A DNA stretch of 27,208 nt from Faeciplasma gallinarum (GCA_018711085.1 DVIR01000057.1:1-27208), one strand, 5' to 3'. Positions 7,498 to 15,116 are shown, counted from the stretch's first letter. Translations and numbers: made by a program. The notes: generated by a model not told the origin, from the sequence alone.

Positions 7498-9951
7498 TTA
7501 CTCCTCGATGAACTTCAACGCTTCCGACTGAAGTCTGTAAAGCTCAAAGTACTTGCCCTTCTGCCTGATAAGCTGATCATGAGTTCCAAGCTCCTTCAGC
7601 TCTCCGTTTTCTATAACGCAAAGCATGTCGGCATCTCTCAAGGTCGAAAGCCTGTGGGCAATAGATATGATGGTTCTGCCCTCTTTTAAAGCGTCGATTG
7701 CGACCTGAATTTTTCTTTCCGTTCTCGTGTCCATTGATGCCGTAGCCTCGTCGAGGATGAGTATGTCGGGGCTTTGTATAATCGCCCTTGCTATAGATAT
7801 TCTCTGCTTTTCTCCTCCGGAAAGCGATACTCCGCCGGAACCGATTCTTGTGTTGTATCCGTCCGGAAGCTTTGTAATAAACTCATGTGCGTTAGCTGAC
7901 TTTGCAGCCTCTATGACCTCTTCGATAGTGGCGTCAGGCCTTGCGTATCTTATGTTGTCCGCGATTGTGCCTATGAACAGATAGGTTTCCTGCGACACAA
8001 TGCCTATGCAGCGCCTGAGGTCCTCTGTCGCTATCTGCTTTATAGGCACTCCGTCTATCGTTATCTCTCCGCCGGTCACGTCGTAAAGCCTTGCCATCAG
8101 ATTTATTATAGTGGATTTGCCCGCTCCGGTCTTTCCGACTATTCCGAACATCTGACCCGACTTTACTTTAAATGAGACGTTTTTGAGTATCGGATGACCC
8201 GCCTCATATTCAAAGAACACATTCTTAAACTCTATATCGCCCTTCATGCTCTGCATGTGAACGGGGTTTTCGCTCGGGACAACCGTAGGCTTTGCGTCGA
8301 GTATCTCAAACATTCTCGACGCTGCGTCTATGCATCTTGCCCAGCGGTCTCCTATCCACATGAAGAAGTCAATGGGGTCATAAATCATGTTTGTATAGGA
8401 CAAGAGCGCGTTAAGCGTTCCGAATGTGAACACCTTTCCCGCAAATTCGTGATGAATTATTACAAGGAAGCATCCCAAGCAGAACAATCCCGTGCTGATA
8501 AACCTGTAAAAGCCCCATACAAACGGCAGTGTTGATGTCAGACGATTGTTGATTCTTGTGTTGACGTCGTAAACATCCTTGTTCTTCTTGCCGTAACGAG
8601 CAATTTCGCGCTTTTCCTTTGCAAAGGATTTTACAACCCTTTGTCCGTTCATGACATCCGACAAAACCGAGTTGAGGCTGCGCATTGCAACGTCGAGCTT
8701 TCTGTACAGCTTTCTTTCAGAATGATACAAAAAGTTGTCAAACGCCATCACAGCTACAATTAGCGCAATTACGGCTATTGCAAGTATCGGGCTTAGCGTA
8801 AACATTATCGCCGCCACTCCGACAAGCTTGATTATATTTGCGCATCCGTAAGGGACAATGTCTACAAAGAAGTTGTAAACGTTGTTGCTGTCTCGGTCTA
8901 CTCTTGACATGAGCGATCCGGTTTGCTTGCTTGTAAAGAATTGCAGCGAAAGATTGTTCATCGCAGCATATATCTTTGTCCTGAGAGTGTGCGTGACAAA
9001 CGGAACTACCTTTGCGGTGATTATTCCGGACGCCATACCCGTCAGCTTGCTGAGTATGTTTGTGAGTATCATGAGCATGATGACAAGCAGCACGTTTCCG
9101 TAAAAACGTCCTTCCTCTGTCAAGACGTCATCATAGAGCATCTTTGAGCCAAACCACGGCGAAACAATCGCAAGTATGTTTGACATGAGAATAGTAAGGG
9201 CTATCAGAAAAATCGCAAGCTTAAACTCGCGGAACATGCCCATCAGCCTTGTAAAGATAGAACGCTTGTCAAGGCATCTCGGGCAAACCGGACGGTTTGG
9301 ATTCGGATACGGCTGGTGACAGGTCGGGCAGATAGTCTGCACGCTGTCCAAAAGCGAGTCGTCTATTTCTTCACCGCGATGAGTCTTGTTTACCCTGTCG
9401 CAAAATCTCTCGAATTTTTCGCTGTAACCTATAGAAAACCTTGCAATCTGTATGTTCGGCCTTTCATGGTCATACGCCTGACCGAACCAGCCGAACTTCA
9501 TTCCGTAAAGCTCTTCGTCGCTTTCTTCGTTTTGCTCTTCCTTATGAGAAAAATCCTCCGTCTCGCCGTCTTTGAGCATAGCTATAATCAGCCTTGCAGT
9601 GTTTTGATTTCTGTCGACAAACATGTTCTTTATCTTTGAAATCGGATATTCGCTGAAATCAACGACATTATAGCTTACCATCTCTCGAACCGGTCTTGTC
9701 TTGAAAAAGCTTTTGATGACAGGAATGCTGCTTGCCCTTTCTTCGAGCTTTTCCTTTCCGGACTCCTCTTTGTACTCCTCATAGCCGCTTATGACATACA
9801 GGTCCGTGTCGGTAAAGGTGACATACACGTCTATGTACTTTCCCTCTCCGTCCAGGTCGGCTTTGACGCAGTACAAAAGCTTGTCTGTACTTACTCCGCG
9901 CTTTTTAAGCTCATCGGCTACAAGCGCGGGAAGCGCGTCAAAATATTTCAT
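7498..9951 (-). CDS. ABC exporter half-transporter with extended N-terminal domain and zinc ribbon (first subunit)
   Basis: This 817-residue protein has the same plan as its 741-residue partner but a longer front end. Residues 1-190 form a strand-rich domain, possibly PH-like, containing an acidic insert near 128-147. A zinc ribbon (C208, C211, C223, C226) follows, then a type I exporter membrane domain at about 240-550 and an ATPase domain at about 570-810. Walker A is GKTGAGKST (606-614), the Q-loop residue is Q654, the signature is LSGGEKQ (710-716), the catalytic glutamate is E735 and the switch histidine is H766. Both ATPase domains of the pair therefore look catalytically competent, unlike heterodimeric exporters with one degenerate site. 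The ribosome binding site GGGAGAGG lies 8 bases before the ATG and partly inside a small hairpin (9965-9981). It is the first large gene of the operon, 160 bases after the leader peptide. Confidence 0.9.
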   Translation of the reverse strand: MKYFDALPALVADELKKRGVSTDKLLYCVKADLDGEGKYIDVYVTFTDTDLYVISGYEEYKEESGKEKLEERASSIPVIKSFFKTRPVREMVSYNVVDFSEYPISKIKNMFVDRNQNTARLIIAMLKDGETEDFSHKEEQNEESDEELYGMKFGWFGQAYDHERPNIQIARFSIGYSEKFERFCDRVNKTHRGEEIDDSLLDSVQTICPTCHQPYPNPNRPVCPRCLDKRSIFTRLMGMFREFKLAIFLIALTILMSNILAIVSPWFGSKMLYDDVLTEEGRFYGNVLLVIMLMILTNILSKLTGMASGIITAKVVPFVTHTLRTKIYAAMNNLSLQFFTSKQTGSLMSRVDRDSNNVYNFFVDIVPYGCANIIKLVGVAAIMFTLSPILAIAVIALIVAVMAFDNFLYHSERKLYRKLDVAMRSLNSVLSDVMNGQRVVKSFAKEKREIARYGKKNKDVYDVNTRINNRLTSTLPFVWGFYRFISTGLFCLGCFLVIIHHEFAGKVFTFGTLNALLSYTNMIYDPIDFFMWIGDRWARCIDAASRMFEILDAKPTVVPSENPVHMQSMKGDIEFKNVFFEYEAGHPILKNVSFKVKSGQMFGIVGKTGAGKSTIINLMARLYDVTGGEITIDGVPIKQIATEDLRRCIGIVSQETYLFIGTIADNIRYARPDATIEEVIEAAKSANAHEFITKLPDGYNTRIGSGGVSLSGGEKQRISIARAIIQSPDILILDEATASMDTRTERKIQVAIDALKEGRTIISIAHRLSTLRDADMLCVIENGELKELGTHDQLIRQKGKYFELYRLQSEALKFIEE

Positions 9952-9964
9952 AAACTATACCTCT

Positions 9965-9981
9965 CCCATTTGTCCTATGGG
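9965..9981 (-). promoter_or_regulatory. hairpin partly covering the ribosome binding site of the first ABC gene
   Basis: Minus-strand CCCAT and ATGGG can pair around a 7-base loop. The second arm runs straight into GGGAGAGG, so three G residues of the binding site would be held in the stem. A further hairpin, GCTGC-TTTC-GCAGC, lies just upstream at 10004-10017. Together they fit a leader that controls translation as well as transcription, though each stem is short. Confidence 0.35.
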
Positions 9982-10064
9982 TCCTTCCTTTTTTGCACTT
10001 TTGGCTGCGAAAGCAGCTTGTCCGCCGTCTTATAATGTTCCTGAAAAAAATCATTTCATCAGTA

Positions 10065-10103
10065 AATAACCATAAAAGCCCTCGATGCAGCAGCACCGAG
10101 GGG
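10065..10103 (-). terminator. leader hairpin, probable attenuator of the ABC/DUF1854 operon
   Basis: On the minus strand CCCTCGGTGC and GCATCGAGGG form a 10-pair stem (one G-T pair) around a four-base loop, followed by CTTTTATGGTTATTT. The T tract is interrupted, so termination may be partial. It begins 8 bases after the stop codon of the 28-codon leader ORF and about 115 bases before the first transporter gene. That is the layout expected of ribosome-dependent attenuation. Confidence 0.6.
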
Positions 10104-10110
10104 AATTAAG

Positions 10111-10197
10111 TCAATGGTCAATACTGTGAGATACCAATAATCCGCCGGCGGCATGCCCGTATAAAAATCTTATTGTGCTGTCCGATCTCATGCGCAT
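10111..10197 (-). CDS. 28-residue leader peptide of the ABC/DUF1854 operon
   Basis: A short reading frame starts at the ATG at 10195-10197 with a strong AGGAG site 8 bases upstream and lies about 30 bases inside the transcript from the 10235-10263 promoter. The peptide starts MRMRSDSTIRFLYG, continues with a small glycine/alanine stretch, and ends in SIDH before TGA. It has two nearby arginines and an RFLYG segment, but no run of a single amino acid as in amino-acid attenuators. Its placement before a terminator-like hairpin and exporter genes is like the leader of B. subtilis bmrCD, where ribosome stalling by antibiotics lets transcription continue. The function is inferred from position and has not been tested. 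Confidence 0.6.
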   Translation of the reverse strand: MRMRSDSTIRFLYGHAAGGLLVSHSIDH

Positions 10198-10234
10198 TTT
10201 ATCTCACTCCTTTGTTTTAATATAAAGCGTGTTC

Positions 10235-10263
10235 ATTATATACCCGCATCTTTCATATGTCAA
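10235..10263 (-). promoter_or_regulatory. perfect consensus sigma-A promoter of the ABC/DUF1854 operon
   Basis: On the minus strand TTGACA (10258-10263) is followed by a 17-base spacer and TATAAT (10235-10240). Both hexamers match the consensus exactly. Such a strong promoter ahead of an exporter suggests that control is exerted after initiation, in the leader. Confidence 0.9.
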
Positions 10264-10304
10264 TACTGTATTTTGCGACGAAGGCAGAAAAGTTTTCGTT
10301 ATAT

Positions 10305-10337
10305 AGCGGCATTGATTCAATAAATAAATGCGCCGCT
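10305..10337. repeat. inverted repeat between divergent promoters, candidate operator
   Basis: AGCGGCATT (10305-10313) and AATGCGCCGCT (10327-10337) form an interrupted inverted repeat with arms AGCGGC/GCCGCT and ATT/AAT, separated by an AT-rich centre. It lies between the leftward ABC promoter and the rightward lrp promoter, upstream of both, so it could bind the adjacent Lrp-type regulator. It has no T tract suited to termination. Confidence 0.35.
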
Positions 10338-10364
10338 CAATTTATCATATTAAAGCTTTAAAGA

Positions 10365-10393
10365 TTGACTTGAATAATTACAAATGATATAAT
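10365..10393 (+). promoter_or_regulatory. sigma-A type promoter of the lrp-aminotransferase-ispE operon
   Basis: TTGACT (10365-10370), a 17-base spacer, and TATAAT (10388-10393). Transcription would begin near 10400. This makes the ATG at 10406 an unlikely start, because it would have no leader, and supports the ATG at 10424 for the first gene. Confidence 0.8.
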
Positions 10394-10423
10394 ACAAAAA
10401 AATATATGATTGGACGTGATGAT

Positions 10424-10897
10424 ATGGATCGGCTTATAAAACTTCTAAAGACAAACGCCCGCCTGTCCGACAAGGAACTTGCGGCGATGCTCGGAGTAAC
10501 CGAAAAGGATGTGGCGGATAAAATCGCACAGCTTGAAAAAAGTGGCGTTATAAAGGGATACACTGCAATTATTGACGAAGAACTCACTGACAACGACGGA
10601 ATTGCCGCGTACATAGAACTGTCGGTAACGCCTAAGGCGCAGGTGGGATATGACGACATAGCAAGGCTTATAGCGTCGTATCCTGAGGTTGAGAGCCTGT
10701 CTTTGATGTCCGGCGGATACGACCTTGCCGTTACGCTTCGCTGCAAAAACATCAAGGACGCATCGCTTTTTGTTGCGCAAAGGCTTGCCGCGATAGACGG
10801 AGTGATTGCAACCTCCACGCACTTCTTCCTGCAAAAATACAAGGAAAACGGCATAATGCTTGTTGATGCCGTTCCCGACGAAAGAGGCATGGAATAA
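10424..10897 (+). CDS. Lrp/AsnC family transcriptional regulator
   Basis: This 157-residue regulator has an N-terminal winged helix-turn-helix (about 1-50; LSDKELAAMLGVTEKDVADKI is the HTH, followed by LEKSGVIKGYTAII). A C-terminal RAM ligand-binding domain follows (about 58-145), including the ELSVTPKAQVGYDDIA strand-helix unit and the SLMSGGYDLAV strand. Lrp proteins are oligomeric regulators that respond to amino acids, and many repress their own gene. The aminotransferase gene follows after 5 bases, so amino-acid control of that enzyme is likely. I chose the ATG at 10424 because it begins with MDRLIKLL, as in relatives, and is preceded by a GGA-containing site; a start at 10406 would add six residues. 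The inverted repeat at 10305-10337 is a possible binding site. Confidence 0.88.
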   Translation: MDRLIKLLKTNARLSDKELAAMLGVTEKDVADKIAQLEKSGVIKGYTAIIDEELTDNDGIAAYIELSVTPKAQVGYDDIARLIASYPEVESLSLMSGGYDLAVTLRCKNIKDASLFVAQRLAAIDGVIATSTHFFLQKYKENGIMLVDAVPDERGME

Positions 10898-10902
10898 AAG
10901 GT

Positions 10903-12099
10903 ATGATAGATTATAATAAGCTTTTAAACAAGGTGTCCCGCGAGATAAAGCCATCGGGAATACGAAAGTATTTTGACATTGCAGCGACGCTTGACGATGT
11001 CATATCACTCGGCATAGGAGAGCCGGATTTTTATACTCCGTGGCCGATAAGGCAGGCTGCCATAAAGGCTTTGGAGCGCGGAAAGACATTTTACACATCA
11101 AATTCCGGCCTTATTAAGCTGCGTGAAGTCATTTCGGAATACACTTTTAAAAGAACAGGCGTAAAATACGACCCTGCATCCGAAATCATAGTCACAGTGG
11201 GCGGGTCAGAAGCGATAGATCTGACGGTGAGAGCTTTGGTTGAAGAGGGCGACGAGGTAATAATACCCGAGCCGTCGTTTGTGTGCTACAAGCCCATAGT
11301 CGCGCTTGCAGGCGGCACTCCTGTCACAATCAACACATCCTCCGACAACAGCTTCAAGCTCACCGCCGAGGCTTTAAAGAACGCAATTACGGATAAAACA
11401 AAACTTCTCATACTCCCCTATCCCAACAACCCCACCGGAGCAATCATGACAAAAGAGGACTTAGAGCCTATAGCAAATATTCTGAAGGGTACAAACATTG
11501 CTGTTTTGACGGATGAAATATACTCTGAGCTTACATACGGAAGAGAGCATTTTTCCATTATATCGCTCGACGGCATGAAAGAGCGCACGGTATATGTAAA
11601 CGGATATTCAAAGGCGTTTTCAATGACCGGATGGCGCCTGGGATACATGTGCGCGCCGAATGAAATAATAAAAAATGCACTCAAGATACACCAGTACGGA
11701 ATCATGTCGTCGCCGACCGTGAGCCAGTATGCTGCGATAGAGGCCATGACATCCTGCGATGACGACGTTAAGATGATGGTCTCGGAATACGACACAAGGA
11801 GAAGATACCTTGTCAGCGCCTTTAACGAGCTGGGGCTTGACTGCTTTACGCCTGAGGGCGCGTTCTATGTTTTTCCCTGCATAAAATCCACCGGCATGAC
11901 AAGCGACGAGTTTTGCGAAAAGCTTCTTTTCCACAAGCGAGTTGCGGTTATCCCGGGAACAGCCTTCGGCGAGTGCGGAGAAGGATACGTGAGGGTTTCG
12001 TATGCATACTCGATAAACCACCTCGTTGAAGCAATAAAGAGGATACGAGAGTTTTTAGCTGAGCTTTCCGATTCCGGCGAGGAGAAAAAGCCGCAATGA
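10903..12099 (+). CDS. class I/II PLP-dependent aminotransferase (AspC/PatA-like)
   Basis: This 398-residue enzyme belongs to the fold-type I aspartate aminotransferase superfamily. Key sites are the substrate loop ISLGIGEPDF (34-43), the cofactor-binding YPNNPTGA (173-180; N176 faces PLP), DEIYSEL (204-210; D204 and Y207), the Schiff-base lysine K237 in NGYSKAFSMTGWRLGY, and R245 plus a C-terminal arginine for the substrate carboxylate. The amino donor cannot be read from the sequence; aromatic, aspartate and branched-chain specificities all occur in this group. The gene is translationally linked to its neighbours: 5 bases after the Lrp gene, and its stop overlaps the start of ispE (ATGA). 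Confidence 0.9.
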   Translation: MIDYNKLLNKVSREIKPSGIRKYFDIAATLDDVISLGIGEPDFYTPWPIRQAAIKALERGKTFYTSNSGLIKLREVISEYTFKRTGVKYDPASEIIVTVGGSEAIDLTVRALVEEGDEVIIPEPSFVCYKPIVALAGGTPVTINTSSDNSFKLTAEALKNAITDKTKLLILPYPNNPTGAIMTKEDLEPIANILKGTNIAVLTDEIYSELTYGREHFSIISLDGMKERTVYVNGYSKAFSMTGWRLGYMCAPNEIIKNALKIHQYGIMSSPTVSQYAAIEAMTSCDDDVKMMVSEYDTRRRYLVSAFNELGLDCFTPEGAFYVFPCIKSTGMTSDEFCEKLLFHKRVAVIPGTAFGECGEGYVRVSYAYSINHLVEAIKRIREFLAELSDSGEEKKPQ

Positions 12100-13025
12100 G
12101 CGCATCCGACTCCAAAATAAGCATCTGTGCAAACGCAAAGATAAACTTATGCCTTGACATTGTCGGAAAACTTCCGAACGGCTATCACGAAATCAAAACG
12201 GTCATGCAGACATTGACGCTTTGCGACACCGTGACACTTGAGTTTACGCATGAACCGGCGGCAGAAAAGATACTCATCGAGATAAATTCCGACCGCCTTG
12301 ACGTTTCGGATATTCCGACAAACGACAGCAACACGTGCTGCAAGGCTGCAAAGCTGTTCTTTGAGCGCATTCAGCGCCTTGACAAAACGGCATGTGAGCG
12401 CTGCGGAGATATTTTTGTTAAGATAACCGTTCAAAAGCAAATACCGCAGGCTGCGGGCTTAGGCGGAGGGTCATCCGATGCCGCCGCAGTTCTCAAGGGG
12501 CTTAACAGTTTTTTCGGCAGTCCGCTTGACAAGGCAGCGCTTTGCGAAACAGCTTTGCAGGTTGGTGCAGACGTGCCGTTTTTCATTGACGGAGGAACGG
12601 CGCTTTGCTGCGGAATAGGAGAAAAGATAACCCCCCTGCCGCCGATAAGCAAGTACCATGTGCTTTTGGTCAAACCGCACGTGGGCATGTCAACACCGGA
12701 GGCATATAAGAGATTTGATGAGTTAAATGAACACAGTGCATACATGCACGATGCATACTCATGCAGCGCCGTAGTCGATGCAATTCAAAGCGGCAAAGAC
12801 CTGTGCGGGCTTTTGTCAAACGACTTTGAATGCGTTGTCACGGGCGTTGCGGACGAAATACTCGAAATCAAAGATGCGCTTAAATGCCTCGGAGCGGACG
12901 ATGCTCTTATGACAGGAAGCGGTTCCTGCGTTTTCGGACTGTTTAAGGACGGTGAAAAATGTGCGGCGGCATATAGCAAAATAAAGGACAAATATGCCTT
13001 TGCCGCTGTTTGTAAGACAACATGA
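12096..13025 (+). CDS. ispE: 4-diphosphocytidyl-2-C-methyl-D-erythritol kinase
   Basis: This 309-residue GHMP-family kinase phosphorylates the 2-hydroxyl of CDP-methylerythritol in the MEP route to isoprenoids. It shows the N-terminal NAKINLCLDIVGKLPNGYHE (13-32; catalytic lysine K15), the ATP-binding loop PQAAGLGGGSSDAAA (117-131), the catalytic aspartate D159 in VGADVPFF, and the C-terminal glycine motif MTGSGSCVFG. Length is slightly above the usual 280-300. The start codon overlaps the preceding stop (ATGA), and the gene's own stop overlaps the start of the next gene in the same way, so translation is coupled through the operon. The other two MEP genes in the window, dxr and ispG, lie 10 kb away on the other strand. 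Confidence 0.95.
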   Translation: MSASDSKISICANAKINLCLDIVGKLPNGYHEIKTVMQTLTLCDTVTLEFTHEPAAEKILIEINSDRLDVSDIPTNDSNTCCKAAKLFFERIQRLDKTACERCGDIFVKITVQKQIPQAAGLGGGSSDAAAVLKGLNSFFGSPLDKAALCETALQVGADVPFFIDGGTALCCGIGEKITPLPPISKYHVLLVKPHVGMSTPEAYKRFDELNEHSAYMHDAYSCSAVVDAIQSGKDLCGLLSNDFECVVTGVADEILEIKDALKCLGADDALMTGSGSCVFGLFKDGEKCAAAYSKIKDKYAFAAVCKTT

Positions 13026-13921
13026 CCACATATAATAACTGCACGCTCTGCCCGCGAGAATGCTCCGTTGACAGGAGCAAATCCACCGGCTACTGCATGC
13101 AAAGCGATAAAATTAAAATTGCACGTGCGGCTCTTCACAAGTGGGAGGAGCCTTGCATATGTACTGGCGAAGGCTGCGGAGCCGTGTTCTTTTCCGGATG
13201 CACGCTCCGGTGCTGCTACTGCCAAAACTACGAAATATCCCACGAGAACAAAGGCTTTTACATAACCGAAAGAGAGCTTGCCGACATTTTTCTTAAGCTC
13301 CGAGACGAAGGCGCCTGCTGCATTGACCTTGTAAGCCCGACGCCATTTGTTCCGAGCATAATTTTCGCCCTTGACCTTGTCAAAAGCAAGCTTGGCATAC
13401 CGATAGTGTACAATTGCGGCGGATACGAAAGTCAGCAGACTTTAGACATGCTTTCGGGTTACATAGACATATACCTTCCGGACCTCAAATATTTTTCATC
13501 GGAGTACTCGGCAAAATACTCAGGGTGCAAAGACTACTTTGAGCATGCCATGCCGGCAATAGTTAAAATGCAAAAGCAAGTAGGCAAGCCGGCATACGAT
13601 GAAAACGGGCAGATGATAAAAGGCGTGATTGTAAGACACCTTGCCCTTCCGACACTTAGGCATGACTCGGCAAACGTCTTAAAAGCGCTGCGAGATAACT
13701 TTGAGCCGGACGACATAGTCCTAAGCCTTATGAGCCAGTATGTGCCGGTGTACAAAGCCCTTGAGAACCGTGAGATAAACAGAAAAATCTCGACCTTTGA
13801 ATACAATTATCTTTTAGATACGGCATGCGACCTCGGATTCGAGGGGTATTCGCAGCAGCGGGACGCATCAAGCGAAGCCTATATACCAAAGTTTTACGAT
13901 GACAAGGACGGTATAAAATAA
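13022..13921 (+). CDS. radical SAM protein, PflX-like (COG1313 type)
   Basis: This 299-residue protein carries the radical SAM cluster motif CxxxCxxC (C60, C64, C67) in FFSGCTLRCCYCQN. It is preceded by an N-terminal cysteine set (C7, C10, C14, C25) in NCTLCPRECSVDR, which could hold a second iron-sulfur centre. Blocks such as LVSPTPFVPSI, IVYNCGGYES, DIYLPDLKYF and VIVRHLALP are typical of the PflX/AmmeMemoRadiSam-like group related to glycyl radical enzyme activases. No glycyl radical enzyme is nearby and the substrate is unknown. It is the last gene of the plus-strand operon, overlapping ispE by four bases and followed directly by a strong terminator. Confidence 0.85.
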   Translation: MTTYNNCTLCPRECSVDRSKSTGYCMQSDKIKIARAALHKWEEPCICTGEGCGAVFFSGCTLRCCYCQNYEISHENKGFYITERELADIFLKLRDEGACCIDLVSPTPFVPSIIFALDLVKSKLGIPIVYNCGGYESQQTLDMLSGYIDIYLPDLKYFSSEYSAKYSGCKDYFEHAMPAIVKMQKQVGKPAYDENGQMIKGVIVRHLALPTLRHDSANVLKALRDNFEPDDIVLSLMSQYVPVYKALENREINRKISTFEYNYLLDTACDLGFEGYSQQRDASSEAYIPKFYDDKDGIK

Positions 13922-13955
13922 GGCCGCAGGTTTTACTCTGCGGCCTTATTTTTAT
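13920..13955. terminator. bidirectional rho-independent terminator
   Basis: AAGGCCGCAG (13920-13929) and CTGCGGCCTT (13938-13947) form a perfect 10-pair stem with an 8-base loop. On the plus strand ATTTTTATT follows, and on the minus strand TTATTTTAT. It lies between the converging radical SAM gene and rsmA and can serve both. Confidence 0.93.
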
Positions 13956-14815
13956 TCTTTGATTTCGTCTAAAAGCGCATCGGACAGCGAAACAAGCATG
14001 TCCATGTTGAGCTGCTCAGGTCTTGCGGTTTCACTTATCCCGCATTTTTTTGCTGCTCTCAAAATGACGGCTTTATCTATGCCGACAGAACCGCTTACGC
14101 AGTTTAAAAGCGTCTTTCTCCTTTGAGTAAACATTCCCCTTACAAGCTTAAAGAAGAAGTCCTCGTCTTTCGGCGACGGGGTTTCTTTTTTTATGTCAAA
14201 TCTCACAACGCAGCTGTCAACATTCGGCTGCGGCATAAAGCTTCCGCGCGAAACGTCAAAAAGTATTTTTGCGCGGGAAAAGTAGTTCACGGCAACAGTC
14301 ACCGCACCAGATTCTATTGTGCCCGGCGGCGCACAAAGGCGCACGCCTGCTTCCTTTTGAACCATTGCGGTTATTGATTCTATGGGAAGTCTTGAACACA
14401 GCAAGGACATGATAATCGGCGAAGTTATATAGTACGGCAGATTTGCGCATACAGCGACCTTCATGCCGTCAAATTCATCTTTAATCAGCTTATGCAGATC
14501 TATATCCATCACGTCTGCGTTTATAACCTTTACGTTTTTGTGCTCGGAAAGCGTTTCGGACAGTATCGGTATGAGTCTTTGGTCTATTTCCACAGCCACA
14601 ACCTTGTCCGCTCTTTTTGCAAGCTCATTTGTCAGCACGCCTATTCCCGGTCCGATTTCAATTATGCCAAACCCCTTTTTGGCGTTGCCCATCTCGGCAA
14701 TTTTAGGGCAGACAGTGGGATTTATCAAGAAGTTTTGACCGAGTTTTTTTGAAAATGAAAAGCCGTGCTTTGAAAGCAGGTCTTTAATTACTCCGATGTT
14801 CGACAGATTGTCCAT
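13952..14815 (-). CDS. rsmA: 16S rRNA (adenine1518-N6/adenine1519-N6)-dimethyltransferase
   Basis: This 287-residue KsgA/RsmA enzyme uses S-adenosylmethionine to dimethylate two adjacent adenines in the terminal helix of 16S rRNA during small-subunit assembly. It starts with the RNA-binding KKLGQNFL (23-30). The SAM motif I is IEIGPGIGVLT (52-62), with the acidic residue E76 ending the next strand. Motif IV is NLPYYI (125-130), the target-base pocket. The C-terminal helical domain contains FTQRRKTLLN. An in-frame extension to 15022 was rejected: the ATG at 14815 has a GGGGAG site 7 bases upstream and a promoter about 40 bases upstream, and it aligns with the family start. Confidence 0.96.
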   Translation of the reverse strand: MDNLSNIGVIKDLLSKHGFSFSKKLGQNFLINPTVCPKIAEMGNAKKGFGIIEIGPGIGVLTNELAKRADKVVAVEIDQRLIPILSETLSEHKNVKVINADVMDIDLHKLIKDEFDGMKVAVCANLPYYITSPIIMSLLCSRLPIESITAMVQKEAGVRLCAPPGTIESGAVTVAVNYFSRAKILFDVSRGSFMPQPNVDSCVVRFDIKKETPSPKDEDFFFKLVRGMFTQRRKTLLNCVSGSVGIDKAVILRAAKKCGISETARPEQLNMDMLVSLSDALLDEIKE

Positions 14816-14851
14816 TTTAACGCTCCCCGCAATGCATAAATACCGTACAGT

Positions 14852-14880
14852 AGTATACCAAACCATTTTCTCAAGGTCAA
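14852..14880 (-). promoter_or_regulatory. sigma-A type promoter of rsmA
   Basis: Minus-strand TTGACC (14875-14880), a 17-base spacer and TATACT (14852-14857). The predicted start near 14845 leaves about 30 bases before the ATG, including the GGGGAG site. Confidence 0.8.
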
Positions 14881-14948
14881 TACGGCGCCATTGATAAGCG
14901 GTATATTTTTTAAATATGTGCTCAAAATATCGCTGAGGAAGTGATGCC

Positions 14949-15116
14949 ATGAACTGCGTTTCAAAAATAATCAGCGATGCAAACATTCCGCTGAAAGACC
15001 TGAGCAACATACTGTCACCCACCGAACAAAGGGATTTAATTGAACAAAGACATAAAACTAAAAAATCCTCTGCAAGCGCCTACAACACGATCGAAGAAAT
15101 GCTGCATTTAAACTAA
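14949..15116 (+). CDS. 55-residue hypothetical protein
   Basis: This small gene is on the strand opposite to all its neighbours. The ATG at 14949 is preceded by GAGGAAG about 10 bases upstream, and the frame ends in TAA directly at a strong hairpin (15115-15158). The peptide begins MNCVSKIISDANIPLKDL, has a middle LSPTEQRDLIEQRHKTKK that is charged and probably helical, and ends in AYNTIEEMLHLN. It has no signal or membrane segment. I do not recognise a family. The start site, sensible composition and following hairpin support a real gene. I found no convincing promoter in the AT-rich stretch 14881-14935, although TTGATA at 14891 is a weak candidate -35 box. Confidence 0.6.
   Translation: MNCVSKIISDANIPLKDLSNILSPTEQRDLIEQRHKTKKSSASAYNTIEEMLHLN

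Noticed and set aside
9952..10200. T-box or metabolite riboswitch in the exporter leader
   Set aside because: I could not find the T-box antiterminator bulge or any riboswitch core I know. The leader frame plus hairpin explains the region better.
14901..14929. Possible sigma-G type promoter (GTATA-N17-CAAAATA) for the 55-codon gene
   Set aside because: The -10 box has a mismatch, and the implied transcript start would fall on the ribosome binding site itself.
14816..15022. N-terminal extension of RsmA
   Set aside because: The extra 69 codons run through the rsmA promoter and a plus-strand small gene and have no similarity to the family.
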